Below are positions 26,047-34,880 of a DNA stretch of 64,000 bases, piece after piece. The number at the start of each line of letters is the position of its first letter. Position 1 is the first letter of the stretch. The stretch is taken from positions 992,001-1,056,000 of the forward strand of contig NZ_SGWX01000001.1 of NCBI RefSeq assembly GCF_004216535.1, given 5' to 3'. The notes under the pieces were generated by a model, which saw nothing but the letters and a program-made list of their open reading frames with translations, searched no databases and had not been told where the DNA came from. Origin of the DNA: Xylanimonas ulmi (GTDB taxonomy: Bacteria; Actinomycetota; Actinomycetes; Actinomycetales; Cellulomonadaceae). A program made the translations under genes and the position numbers.

Positions 26047-26050
26047 CTAG

Positions 26051-26247
26051 TCGTCGAGACGCCCGACGGTCGGGTACGCCGCGACCCGAACGTGCAGGTT
26101 CGCGGCAGCGGCGGCATGGTGCCCGACGACGCCGAGGTCGTCGTCGTGCGCGAGCCCCTGCGCAGCGAGGCGACGTCGTCGGGCCTGACGTTGACCGGGA
26201 CCTGGGCGGGCGCCCCGGCACCGACCGTCCTGGCGTACCTCAGGTGA
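26051..26247 (+). pseudogene. Maltokinase-cap-like protein gene, 3' part
   Basis: The frame VVETPDGRVRRDPNVQVRG, MVPDDAEVVVVREPL, LTLTGTWAGAPAPTVLAYLR is the C-terminal half of the gene broken at 22699. A short ATG-initiated frame from 26038 exists but begins inside the insertion-sequence end. Its stop overlaps the next start in GTGA, so the intact ancestor formed an operon with the following gene. Confidence 0.78.
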
Positions 26248-26570
26248 GCGGCCGCCCGGAGATCGTGTGCCTGTGCGGCTCGACCCGGTTCGCCGAGGAG
26301 TTCCGTGCCGTCAACCTCGCCCTGACTCTCGCCGGGGTGATCGTCCTCGCCCCGGGGGTGTTCGCGCACGCGAGCGACCCGATCACCGACGAGCAGAAGG
26401 CTGCGCTCGCCGCGCTGCATTTGGCGAAGATCGACCTCGCCGACCGCGTCGTCGTAGTCAACCCCGGCGGGTACCTCGGGGACTCCACACGGCGCGAGAT
26501 CCGCTACGCACACCACAGGGGCAAGCCGGTCGAGTACACCCATCCGCCGGTCCCGGCGCACGCCGCGTAG
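26244..26570 (+). CDS. Nucleoside 2-deoxyribosyltransferase-like small protein
   Basis: 108 aa from GTG 26244. IVCLCGSTRFAEEFRAVNLA, VFAHASDPITDEQKAALAAL, IDLADRVVVVNPGGYLGDST and REIRYAHHRGKPVEY are the marks of a Rossmann-like family related to nucleoside 2-deoxyribosyltransferases. Substrate unknown. It was translationally coupled to the maltokinase-cap-like gene before the transposon broke that gene, so its expression may now depend on a different promoter. Confidence 0.65.
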   Translation: MSGRPEIVCLCGSTRFAEEFRAVNLALTLAGVIVLAPGVFAHASDPITDEQKAALAALHLAKIDLADRVVVVNPGGYLGDSTRREIRYAHHRGKPVEYTHPPVPAHAA

Positions 26571-26590
26571 CCGGTCATAGTCCGCCACGC

Positions 26591-27094
26591 TCACGCAGGC
26601 CGCGCTGCCTCCTCTGCCACGAGAGCCCCCGCGGTGGTCAGGGGACGTTTGAACCCCTCGTGGGACTGCGCGTATCCGAGCGAACGGTAGAAGCGGTGGG
26701 CGTCGGGGCGCTCCTTGTCCGAGGTGAGCTGGGCGAGCGCGCACCCGCGCTCGACGCCGCGCTGGTGCGCGTGCGCCATGAACAGCCGCCCGACACCGCG
26801 GCCTCGAAGCGCGGCGTCCACGCGGGCGGCCTCGACGAGCAGGCGGGTCGCGCCGTTGCGGGAGATCCCCGGCACGAAGGTGAGCTGCATCGTTGCCACG
26901 ATCCGGCCCTCGTGCTCGCCGACGACCAACTCGTCGTTCGGGCTTGCCTGGATCGCCTCGAACCCGGCGACGTGCGCGGGGCCGAATGATCCGGTCCGGG
27001 TCGCGGCGACGGAGTCATCGGCGATGAGTTCGACGGCGCGGTCCAGGTCGGCGCGGGTGGCTGCGCGGAAGGAGATCACAGGGGTTCGGGTCAC
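26591..27094 (-). CDS. GNAT N-acetyltransferase
   Basis: 167 aa. The acetyl-CoA-binding motif A is seen as VDAALRGRGVGRLFMAHAHQ, followed by AQLTSDKERPDAHRFYRSLG. Typical of small-molecule acetyltransferases. The gene is probably accessory cargo; substrate unknown. It ends 20 bases from the convergent upstream gene on the plus strand. Confidence 0.82.
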   Translation of the reverse strand: MTRTPVISFRAATRADLDRAVELIADDSVAATRTGSFGPAHVAGFEAIQASPNDELVVGEHEGRIVATMQLTFVPGISRNGATRLLVEAARVDAALRGRGVGRLFMAHAHQRGVERGCALAQLTSDKERPDAHRFYRSLGYAQSHEGFKRPLTTAGALVAEEAARPA

Positions 27095-27199
27095 GGGCGA
27101 ACCGTAGCGCGGCCCGTGCGCGGAGTGCCGTGCCAGCCCCGATCGCTCCCTCCACGCAGTTCGCCCGATGGCCGAGACCCGGATCGTCTGGCCTTCTCG

Positions 27200-28657
27200 C
27201 TACGCCGTCCGGCACAGCGGCAGCGCCGCCGCGACGAACGCCTGCGCCTGCTGCCCCCAGAGCCTTCGCGTCTCGCACGAGGACTGGATCGCGGCCTGCT
27301 CGACGACGGCGACCGCCCGTTCGAGCTCCTCGACGTCGGGCGCGCCGATGCTGACGAGCCCGGTCGCCCGCAGGACGCCGTGCCCGGCGGTGAGGTCGGC
27401 CTCCTGTTGGAGGACGTCGGTGTTCTCGGCGGACTGGCCTGCGTCTTCGATCTGCCCGATCTTGGCGCGCTGGGCGGCGTCGGAGATGTACTCGGTCTTC
27501 TTGCGGCGTAGGTCGCGGGCGGCGACGTCGGCGCGCACCGGTGTGAACAGCATCGTGAACGCGCGGCGCACGCCCGAGCCGAGGAGGAGGGGTGCGAGGA
27601 AGCCGGGGTAGACCTGGGTGCGGGGCCATTCGGAGATCCAGAGCACGGCGTGGTGGGCGGAGTCGGATTGGAGGGAGCCCCACGACTCGGCGACCGAGAC
27701 CGGCCCCGCCGAGGCGAGGTCGCGGCCAAGTGACCCGTGGCGTTCGAGGGCTGCGGCGACTGCCGGGTCGTAGGCCGAGCGGAGCACGAGAGCAAGGTCG
27801 GCCGGATCGAGGGGCGCCGTCGGAGGGAGATCCGCGGAACGGAGAGCGGCGGTGAGAGTCTCGATCTCCTGGCGCAGCACGGCCGCCGAGCCGCGCATGC
27901 CACCACCCGCCGCCCGGATCGTGCGTGCGGCGGCCTTCAGATCGAGGCTCAGCGAGATGGTGGTCGCATGGCGTTCGCCGGCAGGGCCGGCGTGGGCGAC
28001 GAGGTCGGCGTACATGCTCGCGGGCCAAGTGCCGTCGGCGCGACCGTGCTGGGCCCACCATGCGGTCAGGCCCTTGCCGGAGTCGGGCAGGGTGCGCTCG
28101 CACAACTGCAGGGCCGCGATCCGCCCCGACCGGCACGCCGTGGCGAGAACGCGGCCCCAGCCAGTGGTGCGGCGCTGTTGCTGGGCGGGGTCGAGCAGCA
28201 CGAACGACGGGTGCTCGATGCCGAGGATGGCGGTGAGCGTGTTCGCGTGCGGGTCGTGGACGTACGCGGCGCCCGTGCCGGGGTCGACAAACTGGCGCAG
28301 TCGGGCGGCGTCGCCAGGCAGGGCGAGGGTTCCCGCGGGGCGTAGGCGGGAGACGTCGTGGTGGAACACGAGCTGGCCGGCCACACTCCGGCGCGCCCAG
28401 CCAAACCCGATCGGCGCCCAGTCGACGACGGTGCGGCCACCGACCTTCACCCACGCGACCGCGCAGCACGCCGCCGCGAACGGTGTTGCCCAGGCGAGTC
28501 CCGCGCCGCCGACGGTGAAGCCGGCGATGAGTGCCGCAGCGGCCAGGGCGAGGACGACGAGTTGCGTTGCCGACTGTCCCAGGAGGATGCCGCGGTGCGT
28601 GAGCCTGGAGAACTGGACGGGCTGCAGCTCGGTCGCCGGCGGGCCGGTGAGAGTCAT
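27200..28657 (-). CDS. SCO6880-family type IV secretion protein
   Basis: 485 aa. Two transmembrane helices near residues 33-72 lead into a large cytosolic region (VVDWAPIGFGWARRSVAGQ, LALPGDAARLRQFVDPGTG, WGRVLATACRSGRIAALQLC, TEYISDAAQRAKIGQIEDAG). This matches SCO6880-type proteins, which combine a VirB3/PrgI-like membrane part with a VirB4-N-terminal-like part in Gram-positive systems. It overlaps neither neighbour but starts three bases after the VirB6-like gene ends. Probably interacts with the separate VirB4-like ATPase. Confidence 0.8.
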   Translation of the reverse strand: MTLTGPPATELQPVQFSRLTHRGILLGQSATQLVVLALAAAALIAGFTVGGAGLAWATPFAAACCAVAWVKVGGRTVVDWAPIGFGWARRSVAGQLVFHHDVSRLRPAGTLALPGDAARLRQFVDPGTGAAYVHDPHANTLTAILGIEHPSFVLLDPAQQQRRTTGWGRVLATACRSGRIAALQLCERTLPDSGKGLTAWWAQHGRADGTWPASMYADLVAHAGPAGERHATTISLSLDLKAAARTIRAAGGGMRGSAAVLRQEIETLTAALRSADLPPTAPLDPADLALVLRSAYDPAVAAALERHGSLGRDLASAGPVSVAESWGSLQSDSAHHAVLWISEWPRTQVYPGFLAPLLLGSGVRRAFTMLFTPVRADVAARDLRRKKTEYISDAAQRAKIGQIEDAGQSAENTDVLQQEADLTAGHGVLRATGLVSIGAPDVEELERAVAVVEQAAIQSSCETRRLWGQQAQAFVAAALPLCRTA

Positions 28658-28660
28658 CGG

Positions 28661-29926
28661 TCAGCTCTCCTTCGGGGTGGACGGCGTCGTCGTCGGCGGT
28701 GTCGTGGCTGGGCCGGGGTTGGGTCGCGCCGTCGTCGTCGTCGTCGGCGATCGGGACCCGGTGGAGCCGGTGTGCTGTTCCGCAGCGCCGGCGAGGGTGG
28801 CGCCGGCCTTCGGGCCGGCGGTCGCGGCACCTTTGAGCAGGTTGGCGCCGGCGACCGCGGCAGCGCCGACGCCGGTGGCCGCCGCAGCACCCGACGCCGC
28901 GCCGGCGGACGCACCGCTGGCGCCCGTGGCACTCGGCCCGGGAGGTGCGCCCATGGAGCCGGTGCGGTTGCCCAGGATCTTCATCGGGGGTGATGACAGA
29001 CGCGGGGTCGGCATGGGGATGTGCCGGTTGAGGGAGTGCTTGGCCTCCTGTTCGGCGGACATCGCGTGGTACATGTCGAAGCCCATGAAGTTGATGACCT
29101 TGTAGGTCATGTACGGGGCGAACCCGGCGATGAGCATGAGGACGACGGCGGTGAGCGGCTCCGAGAGTGACGCGAGGTCGCCGCTGATCGGTGTCGATGC
29201 CTGCGCGGCGGCGAGCAGGAACATCACGACGATCACGAGTTTCGACAGCGCGAGCGCGATGACGAACGACGCCCACCGCGAGCCCCAGGAGCGGGTCGCG
29301 TCCCAGATGCCGCCCGCCATCGCCATCGGTGCGAACGCGACCGCGAGCAGGAGCAGCGCCTTGCGGACCAGAAGGCTGATCCACAGGATGAACGTCGCTC
29401 CGATGGCGGCGGCCCCGACGAAGATCGCGAACAGGAACGTCAGGCCGGGAGCGGTCATGGCGGCGACCCCGCCACCGAGGAACACCAGGGCGACCCGTTC
29501 ACCGAGTTCCTCCATCGTGGTGCCGGCGGCCTCGACGATGGCGATGCAGAGACGGTCGACGACCTCCAGCAGGGTTGCGGTCAGGGTCAGCGCGACGAAC
29601 GAGCCGAGCATCGCCTTGCCCAGACCGAGTGCCGCCCGGGCGAGAGCACCCGGTTCGCGGCGCAGCATCCCCGTGATCAGTTGCAGCAGGAAGAAGCCCA
29701 GCATCATGACGACGGCGATGCCGAACACGAGGTTGTAGACCCTCACGTACTCACCGGACGTCACGTCGACGAACGTCGTCGTGGACATCAGCGACCACAT
29801 GCCGCGGAACAGGGACGCCGCACCCTTCGCGACGACGTCGCCCAGCGCGCCAATCAATCCGTCCGTGACCGCGTCGCCGACCGTGCCGCAGACGCCGGAG
29901 ATGATCGGCACATCGCAGATATTCAT
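28661..29926 (-). CDS. VirB6/TrbL-like channel membrane protein
   Basis: 421 aa with about seven transmembrane segments between residues 60 and 270 (LVFGIAVVMMLGFFLLQLI, ALGLGKAMLGSFVALTLTAT, ILWISLLVRKALLLLAVAFA, LIAGFAPYMTYKVINFMGFD). The C-terminal 120 residues are a Gly/Ala/Pro/Thr-rich cytosolic or surface tail. This is the polytopic inner-membrane component of type IV secretion systems. Position between SCO6880 and a VirB2-like gene fits. Confidence 0.82.
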   Translation of the reverse strand: MNICDVPIISGVCGTVGDAVTDGLIGALGDVVAKGAASLFRGMWSLMSTTTFVDVTSGEYVRVYNLVFGIAVVMMLGFFLLQLITGMLRREPGALARAALGLGKAMLGSFVALTLTATLLEVVDRLCIAIVEAAGTTMEELGERVALVFLGGGVAAMTAPGLTFLFAIFVGAAAIGATFILWISLLVRKALLLLAVAFAPMAMAGGIWDATRSWGSRWASFVIALALSKLVIVVMFLLAAAQASTPISGDLASLSEPLTAVVLMLIAGFAPYMTYKVINFMGFDMYHAMSAEQEAKHSLNRHIPMPTPRLSSPPMKILGNRTGSMGAPPGPSATGASGASAGAASGAAAATGVGAAAVAGANLLKGAATAGPKAGATLAGAAEQHTGSTGSRSPTTTTTARPNPGPATTPPTTTPSTPKES

Positions 29927-29935
29927 CGGACCGGC

Positions 29936-30247
29936 TCAGACCGACTGCCCGACGTCCCAGAAGAAGTTCACGAGCGTCACGCTCGCCCCGCACACCGCCG
30001 CAGCGACGACGCCGATCAGGACGCCCTGCTTCCCGCGGCCCGACATGTGCGGGTTCGACGTCTGACTGCCGAACGCCCACACGATCGCCGAGATGATCAC
30101 CGCAAGGACCGCCAGGATCAGGCCGACCGTCATCACGGCGCCGACGATGTCGCGCAACTGGGCGATGCCGGGCAGGCCCGAGTCGTTCGGGGTGATGTCG
30201 ATCGCGCCGGCGGTGATCCGCAGTAGTGAGCTGCGAGCGTCGTGCAT
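29936..30247 (-). CDS. Small two-helix membrane protein (VirB2-like, DUF6112 type)
   Basis: 103 aa from ATG 30247, preceded by a strong GGGAGGAA. Two hydrophobic helices (IVGAVMTVGLILAVLAVIIS and GVLIGVVAAAVCGASVTLVN) are joined by a short polar loop, as in VirB2-type pilins. Actinobacterial homologues are annotated as DUF6112. A second, related two-helix gene lies at 30932-31207. Confidence 0.7.
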   Translation of the reverse strand: MHDARSSLLRITAGAIDITPNDSGLPGIAQLRDIVGAVMTVGLILAVLAVIISAIVWAFGSQTSNPHMSGRGKQGVLIGVVAAAVCGASVTLVNFFWDVGQSV

Positions 30248-30401
30248 GGTTCCTCCCGGTTTGGACATCTCGCCGGGAAGGTGGGCTGGACCCACTGCGT
30301 GGTGCCGCAGCGACGACGGTCGTCCAGACATTGAGCGTCACAACGTGTCGTGGCCCGCGTTCCACTTCGATCACTGTCACCGGATGCCGTGGAGTTGGCG
30401 C

Positions 30402-30923
30402 ATGACAAGTGCAGATAACCCTGAGGTCGCTGCCGAGACCGAAGGCCAGAGCCACGACGAGACCCACTTTGGGCAGGACGACCTGACGCCTGCTGTGTCG
30501 CCGAAGAGACGCGTGCCCGCGTGGCTCACACGAGAGACCGGCATCGCCGCGGCCGCTGGCGTTGCGCTTGGCGTGGTGCTCACGCTCGCGGTACCCGTGC
30601 TTGCCTCGGGGATCGGTGGAGGCGGGGGTGCTCGGCTGAACGCCGCCGCGGAGACCTGCGGTTCTCCTTACGGGATCAGCGTCGAAGACGGGGGCAGGAC
30701 GCTCACGTTCGACATGGCGGGCGAAGAGGACTTGATCGGCGCCTCGTTCTCGGACATTCAGTGTCTCTTTGACGAACTCGAACTGCCCGAGCGGATCAAC
30801 GACCACATGGCACAGACGACATCGATGGATGGGCGTCAAACCGCAAACTGGGATGGCTTCGAGGTCCAATGGAGCTACCACCCGGACCGTGGGCTCGATG
30901 GAATGATCTTCTTCGAAGACTAG
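30402..30923 (+). CDS. Membrane-anchored hypothetical protein on the opposite strand
   Basis: 173 aa from ATG 30402 with GGAG upstream. An acidic cytosolic head of 45 residues is followed by one transmembrane helix (IAAAAGVALGVVLTLAVPVL) and an extracellular domain with two cysteines (ETCGSPYGISVEDGG, SDIQCLFDELELP). It reads against the surrounding transfer operon, between its two VirB2-like genes. Surface location and position make an entry-exclusion role conceivable, but that is only inference. Confidence 0.65.
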   Translation: MTSADNPEVAAETEGQSHDETHFGQDDLTPAVSPKRRVPAWLTRETGIAAAAGVALGVVLTLAVPVLASGIGGGGGARLNAAAETCGSPYGISVEDGGRTLTFDMAGEEDLIGASFSDIQCLFDELELPERINDHMAQTTSMDGRQTANWDGFEVQWSYHPDRGLDGMIFFED

Positions 30924-30931
30924 GCCGACCG

Positions 30932-31207
30932 CTATAGCCCCATGCCGAGGTTGATCAGCCAGTTCGCCAGGGCGATCCCACAGCCGGTCAGTGCTGCGCC
31001 GCCAAGGCCGAGGAACACACCGGTGCGCGCGCGCTCCGCCTGGTGCCAGTTTGCCCCGTGCACGGCGAGCGCCCACCAGACGCTGCAGGTGACGATCGTC
31101 GCGACGGCGGTGATGAGTGCGACCGTGAGCAGCGCGCCGACGACGGTGTAGAGGCCCGAGCCGTCTACGGCCCAGGGGTCCGGCTTGACCGGCCCGGTCA
31201 CGCTCAT
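30932..31207 (-). CDS. Second small two-helix membrane protein (VirB2-like)
   Basis: 91 aa, start ATG 31207 overlapping the peptidase stop in ATGA. Two hydrophobic helices (YTVVGALLTVALITAVATIV and TGVFLGLGGAALTGCGIALA) flank a basic loop with WHQAERARTG. Topology matches the 103-aa protein at 29936-30247, suggesting a duplicated pilin-like pair or two different membrane subunits of the secretion channel. Confidence 0.68.
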   Translation of the reverse strand: MSVTGPVKPDPWAVDGSGLYTVVGALLTVALITAVATIVTCSVWWALAVHGANWHQAERARTGVFLGLGGAALTGCGIALANWLINLGMGL

Positions 31208-32343
31208 GCCGAGCACCCCGCTGGCAGAAGCGTCTCGGTCGTGGTGTCCGTCGCGCCCGCTGCCGTCAGCCAGGGCACCGGGTCGATCGCGGCGGCGGAT
31301 GCTCCGCCCGGGTGGACTTCCAGGTGGAGGTGCGGGCCGGTGGAGTTCCCGGTTGACCCGACTTCGCCGATCTGTTGTCCCGCCCGCACGATGTCGCCTG
31401 CCGTGACGTGGATGCCGCCGTCGCGGAGGTGCCCGTAGATGGTCACGACGGTGGCGCCGTTGATGGTGTGCTCGACCTCGATGTGGTTGCCGAGTCCGCC
31501 GCGCGGGCCGACGGTGAGGACGCGCCCGTCGGCGACGGCCAGGATCGGGGTGCCCGGGGCTGCGGCGTAGTCGGCTCCCGCGTGGAGCCTCCGGATGCCG
31601 GTGACGGGGTTGACCCTCATCCCGAAGTTGGACGTGTGGGTCCAGGTTCCCGGTGGCAGGGGGAAGACGATGGCCGTGGTCTCCGCGCGCATGCCACCCG
31701 ACGGCGCTGGGGTGGTCAGCGCGTCGAGGATCGCGGCGGCGACCGGCTCGAAGGTGGCGTACCTGTCGGGGTAGGCGGAGACCTCGACCGCTTGCGCGGC
31801 GGCGCTCGGTGCGAGCGAGTCCCAGTTGGGGATGTCGAGCAGTCCGCGAGGGGAGCCGTGGTTCGGTCCGGTTGGTCCGCCGAAGAAGGCGCGGGCTTGG
31901 TAGGTCGGGTCCATGAGTTCGGCCGGGGTTCCCCAGCCCGCCAGGGGTCGCATCTGGAACAGGCCGATGGAGTCGTGGTCTGAGCCGTCGCCGTCGTGGG
32001 GGAGTGCTGCGGTTTGCGGGTAGGTGCTGGTGTTGGCGAGCATCCGCAGCCGGGACTCGGTGAGGGCGGCCATGAGTGCGACGACGATGCCGTCGCGGCC
32101 AACGCCGTCGATGGCGTTCCCGACCGTGATGATCGTGGCCGCGTGGCCGAGCTGTGTGGCGTCGAGTCGGACGGCGTCGCCCGCCTTGGTCGTGGCGTCG
32201 AGCGACGAGGGGACGTTCCTCACGATGACCGCACCGCAGGACTGCCCGGCGAGTGTGGCGGTCAGGAGCGGGATCGTGATCGCGCACGCTCCCGGCCCGA
32301 GGAGTACCCCGGCCAGCACCGCAACACCAACGAGGCGACGCAT
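31204..32343 (-). CDS. Secreted lytic transglycosylase / M23 peptidase for cell-wall penetration
   Basis: 379 aa with an N-terminal hydrophobic leader. A lysozyme-like domain has ALTESRLRM (catalytic Glu96) and SIGLFQMRP. A C-terminal M23 (LytM) domain has H254 and D258 in LHAGADY and H338/H340 in GPHLHLE, the zinc ligands. It thins peptidoglycan so the conjugation channel can pass, the VirB1-like job in Gram-positive systems. Overlaps the following gene in ATGA. Confidence 0.88.
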   Translation of the reverse strand: MRRLVGVAVLAGVLLGPGACAITIPLLTATLAGQSCGAVIVRNVPSSLDATTKAGDAVRLDATQLGHAATIITVGNAIDGVGRDGIVVALMAALTESRLRMLANTSTYPQTAALPHDGDGSDHDSIGLFQMRPLAGWGTPAELMDPTYQARAFFGGPTGPNHGSPRGLLDIPNWDSLAPSAAAQAVEVSAYPDRYATFEPVAAAILDALTTPAPSGGMRAETTAIVFPLPPGTWTHTSNFGMRVNPVTGIRRLHAGADYAAAPGTPILAVADGRVLTVGPRGGLGNHIEVEHTINGATVVTIYGHLRDGGIHVTAGDIVRAGQQIGEVGSTGNSTGPHLHLEVHPGGASAAAIDPVPWLTAAGATDTTTETLLPAGCSA

Positions 32344-32349
32344 GGCGAG

Positions 32350-33039
32350 TCACCGCAGCGGGTTGTCGAGCTGCGAGATGCGCAGCAGGTAGCACTGGGG
32401 GTACGTCGGCTCGCAGACGGCGAAGACGGTGAACGCGACGTCGAACTGGACGTGGACCGGCTCGCCGTCGTCGACCCCGGTGCGGTGCCGCACCCCGGTG
32501 ACGGTGTACGCCGTCGTGCCTGGGGCGAACCCTTCGCCGGACTCGGCGACGGCCTGCGCCCACAGTGTCGGGACGACGACGGAGGTGATCTCGATCCACT
32601 GCCTCGTGCGGTACTGGCGAAGTGACGCCCAGGTCTGATCGGTGGGGAGGTACATGGTCAGGTCGGAGACGAGGCCGGGGGACTCCACCCCGGTCGGGTC
32701 GGCCACCGCGAGGAGGCGTCCCTTGTGCTCGGCGAGCGATGTACCCCGGGCGGTGTCCCAGTCGAACAGTGCTCGGGCAACGTCACCGGCGAACCGTTCA
32801 CCGTCCGCGCGTGGTGGGAGTGGGGCGAGATCGGCATCTGGTGGGGTGGGGGTACGTTCGCCCAGCGCGGGAGAAGCGCCCGCTGCGGCGGTCGGCGCCG
32901 GTGGAGCGTTCCCCGGCAGCGGGCCGGCTGCGCCGTCGTCAAGAGATGCGAGGAGGCCGGTGAGGCCGGCGCCCAGGACGAGCACGGCACAGCCAGTGAG
33001 GAGAACGCCCCTGCGGGTGATGCGGGTCTGGCCAAGCAT
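32350..33039 (-). CDS. VirB8/TcpC-like transfer protein
   Basis: 229 aa from ATG 33039. A short cytosolic N-terminus, one transmembrane segment (GVLLTGCAVLVLGAGLTGLL) and a Pro-rich linker lead to a soluble domain of about 150 residues (FAGDVARALFDWDTARGTSL, VVVPTLWAQAVAESGEGF). Such topology and the position between ParB and the peptidase match the NTF2-like VirB8/TcpC scaffold subunits. Sequence similarity in this family is low, so this is a contextual call. Confidence 0.65.
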   Translation of the reverse strand: MLGQTRITRRGVLLTGCAVLVLGAGLTGLLASLDDGAAGPLPGNAPPAPTAAAGASPALGERTPTPPDADLAPLPPRADGERFAGDVARALFDWDTARGTSLAEHKGRLLAVADPTGVESPGLVSDLTMYLPTDQTWASLRQYRTRQWIEITSVVVPTLWAQAVAESGEGFAPGTTAYTVTGVRHRTGVDDGEPVHVQFDVAFTVFAVCEPTYPQCYLLRISQLDNPLR

Positions 33040-33052
33040 CGGGGCGCTCCCG

Positions 33053-34072
33053 TCAGGCGCTTTTCGGGTTGGTGGGGCGTGCGGTCCGGCGTGAGACGAG
33101 CGCCTCGCGGATGTGCTCGATCTCCACGCAGACGGCGAGGAACTCGTCGAGCTCGGTGGCGGTGAGTTCCGATGCGAGCTGGTCGACGTCGTACTGCCCC
33201 TCGCTGCCGACGAGGTCGTGGAACGTCGCGACGAACGCGTGCGTCGACCGCTTCGGCGCGGCCTCGGGCTCCTGGGGCGACTGCTGCGTGGTGGTGGGGC
33301 GGCGAGAGACGGGACGCGGCGTCGACGGATCATCGGACGACGGGACGACCTTGAGCCTGGGCCGGGCCGTGGGCTGCGGATCGGGCGTCGCCGTGAGGTT
33401 CTTGATGGCGTCAGCGACGCGGTTGTAGGCGGCCCGTGATGCCGCACCGGCCTCGACGCGGGCGAGTTCCGCGATGGCCATTTGCCGGATCTCTTCGGGT
33501 TGCGACTCGTCCTCGGCGAGGTGGCGGAGCTTCGCGGTCGCCTCGTGGTTGGAGTAGCTCGCCGAGCCGGTGACCTGTTCGGCGGCCTGGCGGCGTGAGT
33601 CCCATGGCCGTTCGCCGGCGCCGAGCGAAGGGGCCGTCTGCGGTTTCGCCCATTGAGCGAAACCATGTTTGTCCGTTTTGTTCGCGCCGAACTGGGTTGC
33701 TGCCCGCCGACGGCGTCCGTCGTCGTCGATCAGCGCCCGGAGCTCCTCGTACAGCTTCGACGCCTCGATCGGGCTCAGGGGTTTGCGCTGTGCGTTCTCC
33801 TCACGTTCGGCGAGCAGCAGGTGCAGTTCGTCCGAGAGCCCAGACCTCACGGTGACGCGGATGGTCGACCGCCCCAGGCGGCGCACCGCCTCCAGCCGGC
33901 GTCGCCCGCAGATCAGCAGTCCGTCGGGCGAGATCGTGATGGGCTGCAGCAGTCCAAGGTCGTTGATCGACGCGGCGAGGGCGTCGATGTCGCCGAGATC
34001 GTTGCGGTGCCGGGTGCCGACCCGGATCGAGTCGATGGCCCGTTCGGTGTCGAGGTGGCCGTGGTCAGTCAC
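33053..34072 (-). CDS. ParB-like partition protein
   Basis: 339 aa. The ParB N-terminal domain is clear: RHRNDLGDIDALAASINDLG, LLQPITISPDGLLICGRRRL, AEREENAQRKPLSPIEASKL. The rest is low-complexity plus a C-terminal helical part. ParB proteins bind centromere-like sites and hydrolyse CTP with the GxxR-type motif seen in CGRRR. No ParA lies next to it. It overlaps the upstream gene by eight bases. It may support maintenance of the circular form. Confidence 0.82.
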   Translation of the reverse strand: MTDHGHLDTERAIDSIRVGTRHRNDLGDIDALAASINDLGLLQPITISPDGLLICGRRRLEAVRRLGRSTIRVTVRSGLSDELHLLLAEREENAQRKPLSPIEASKLYEELRALIDDDGRRRRAATQFGANKTDKHGFAQWAKPQTAPSLGAGERPWDSRRQAAEQVTGSASYSNHEATAKLRHLAEDESQPEEIRQMAIAELARVEAGAASRAAYNRVADAIKNLTATPDPQPTARPRLKVVPSSDDPSTPRPVSRRPTTTQQSPQEPEAAPKRSTHAFVATFHDLVGSEGQYDVDQLASELTATELDEFLAVCVEIEHIREALVSRRTARPTNPKSA

Positions 34073-34880
34073 TGTGCTCTCCTTCGGTGGGGGCTCCTGC
34101 GACGAGCGGCCGGACGACGTCGTCGATCAGGAGCAGATCGCGGGCGGACATCCCCGCGAGGACGGCGTGGAGGGCGCCGCGGCCCGCCCACGTGTTCGCC
34201 TTCTCGGGGTTCTGGCTGCCGAGCAGGCAGCGGAGCATCGCCAGCCAGGACCGCTGGCTGATGTCGAGCTGGCTTCGGGTCGTGGGGTCGCGGCGCAGGT
34301 ACTCGTACGCGGTGCCGCGTGACGTCGAGTCCGCGAGCCGGCCCACGACCAGTTCGATACCGGTCTCGGCGACGTCCCGCGCCCAGTCGCACACCCGGAA
34401 CACCTCGACCAGCACCTGGACCCCCCGGTCTACAAGCCCCTTGGCGGTGCGGGCAGCGTCGTCGAAGTCGACCGACGTCGTGAGCGCGGGGAGGTCGTCG
34501 GCGAGGCGCTCGCGCTCGCCGAACCGGTACGCGTCGTGGTGTGAGGAGACGTCGCGCTTGCGGGCGCGGTCGGGGCTGCACAACAGGCCACGGCCGCGCT
34601 CCTCAGCGATGATCGCCCGCTGCACCGCGCGGGTCAGCGCACCCCACGGATCGAGCGCCTCACGGACCGAGCGGGTGCGGAGGTTCTCGAGGGCGATCGG
34701 TGCGACGTCCTCCGCGTCGAGGTGATGAGTGCGGGCGAGGGCGCCGTACTTCTTGATCGTGAACAGCAGCAGGTCGGCTGCTTCTGCGTCGTGCCGCCAT
34801 ACGTCACCACCGGCGCGGTGGAGGCGGAGCAGCAGTCGCCGGAGACCTTCCGGTGACTCGTAGGCGGGTGACGTGTTCAT
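34065..34880 (-). CDS. Hypothetical protein, possible replication or regulatory role
   Basis: 271 aa, soluble and helical. Segments such as EDVAPIALENLRTRSVREAL, DPWGALTRAVQRAIIAEERG and QRSWLAMLRCLLGS recur in actinobacterial element proteins of unknown function. The first half faintly recalls sigma-factor region 2, which I do not regard as proven. It is coupled to ParB (overlap) and to the 125-aa protein upstream (ATGA). Confidence 0.6.
   Translation of the reverse strand: MNTSPAYESPEGLRRLLLRLHRAGGDVWRHDAEAADLLLFTIKKYGALARTHHLDAEDVAPIALENLRTRSVREALDPWGALTRAVQRAIIAEERGRGLLCSPDRARKRDVSSHHDAYRFGERERLADDLPALTTSVDFDDAARTAKGLVDRGVQVLVEVFRVCDWARDVAETGIELVVGRLADSTSRGTAYEYLRRDPTTRSQLDISQRSWLAMLRCLLGSQNPEKANTWAGRGALHAVLAGMSARDLLLIDDVVRPLVAGAPTEGEHSD

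Noticed and set aside
34065-34880. Sigma factor assignment
   Set aside because: Only a vague resemblance to region 2 and no region 4 helix-turn-helix, so left as hypothetical.
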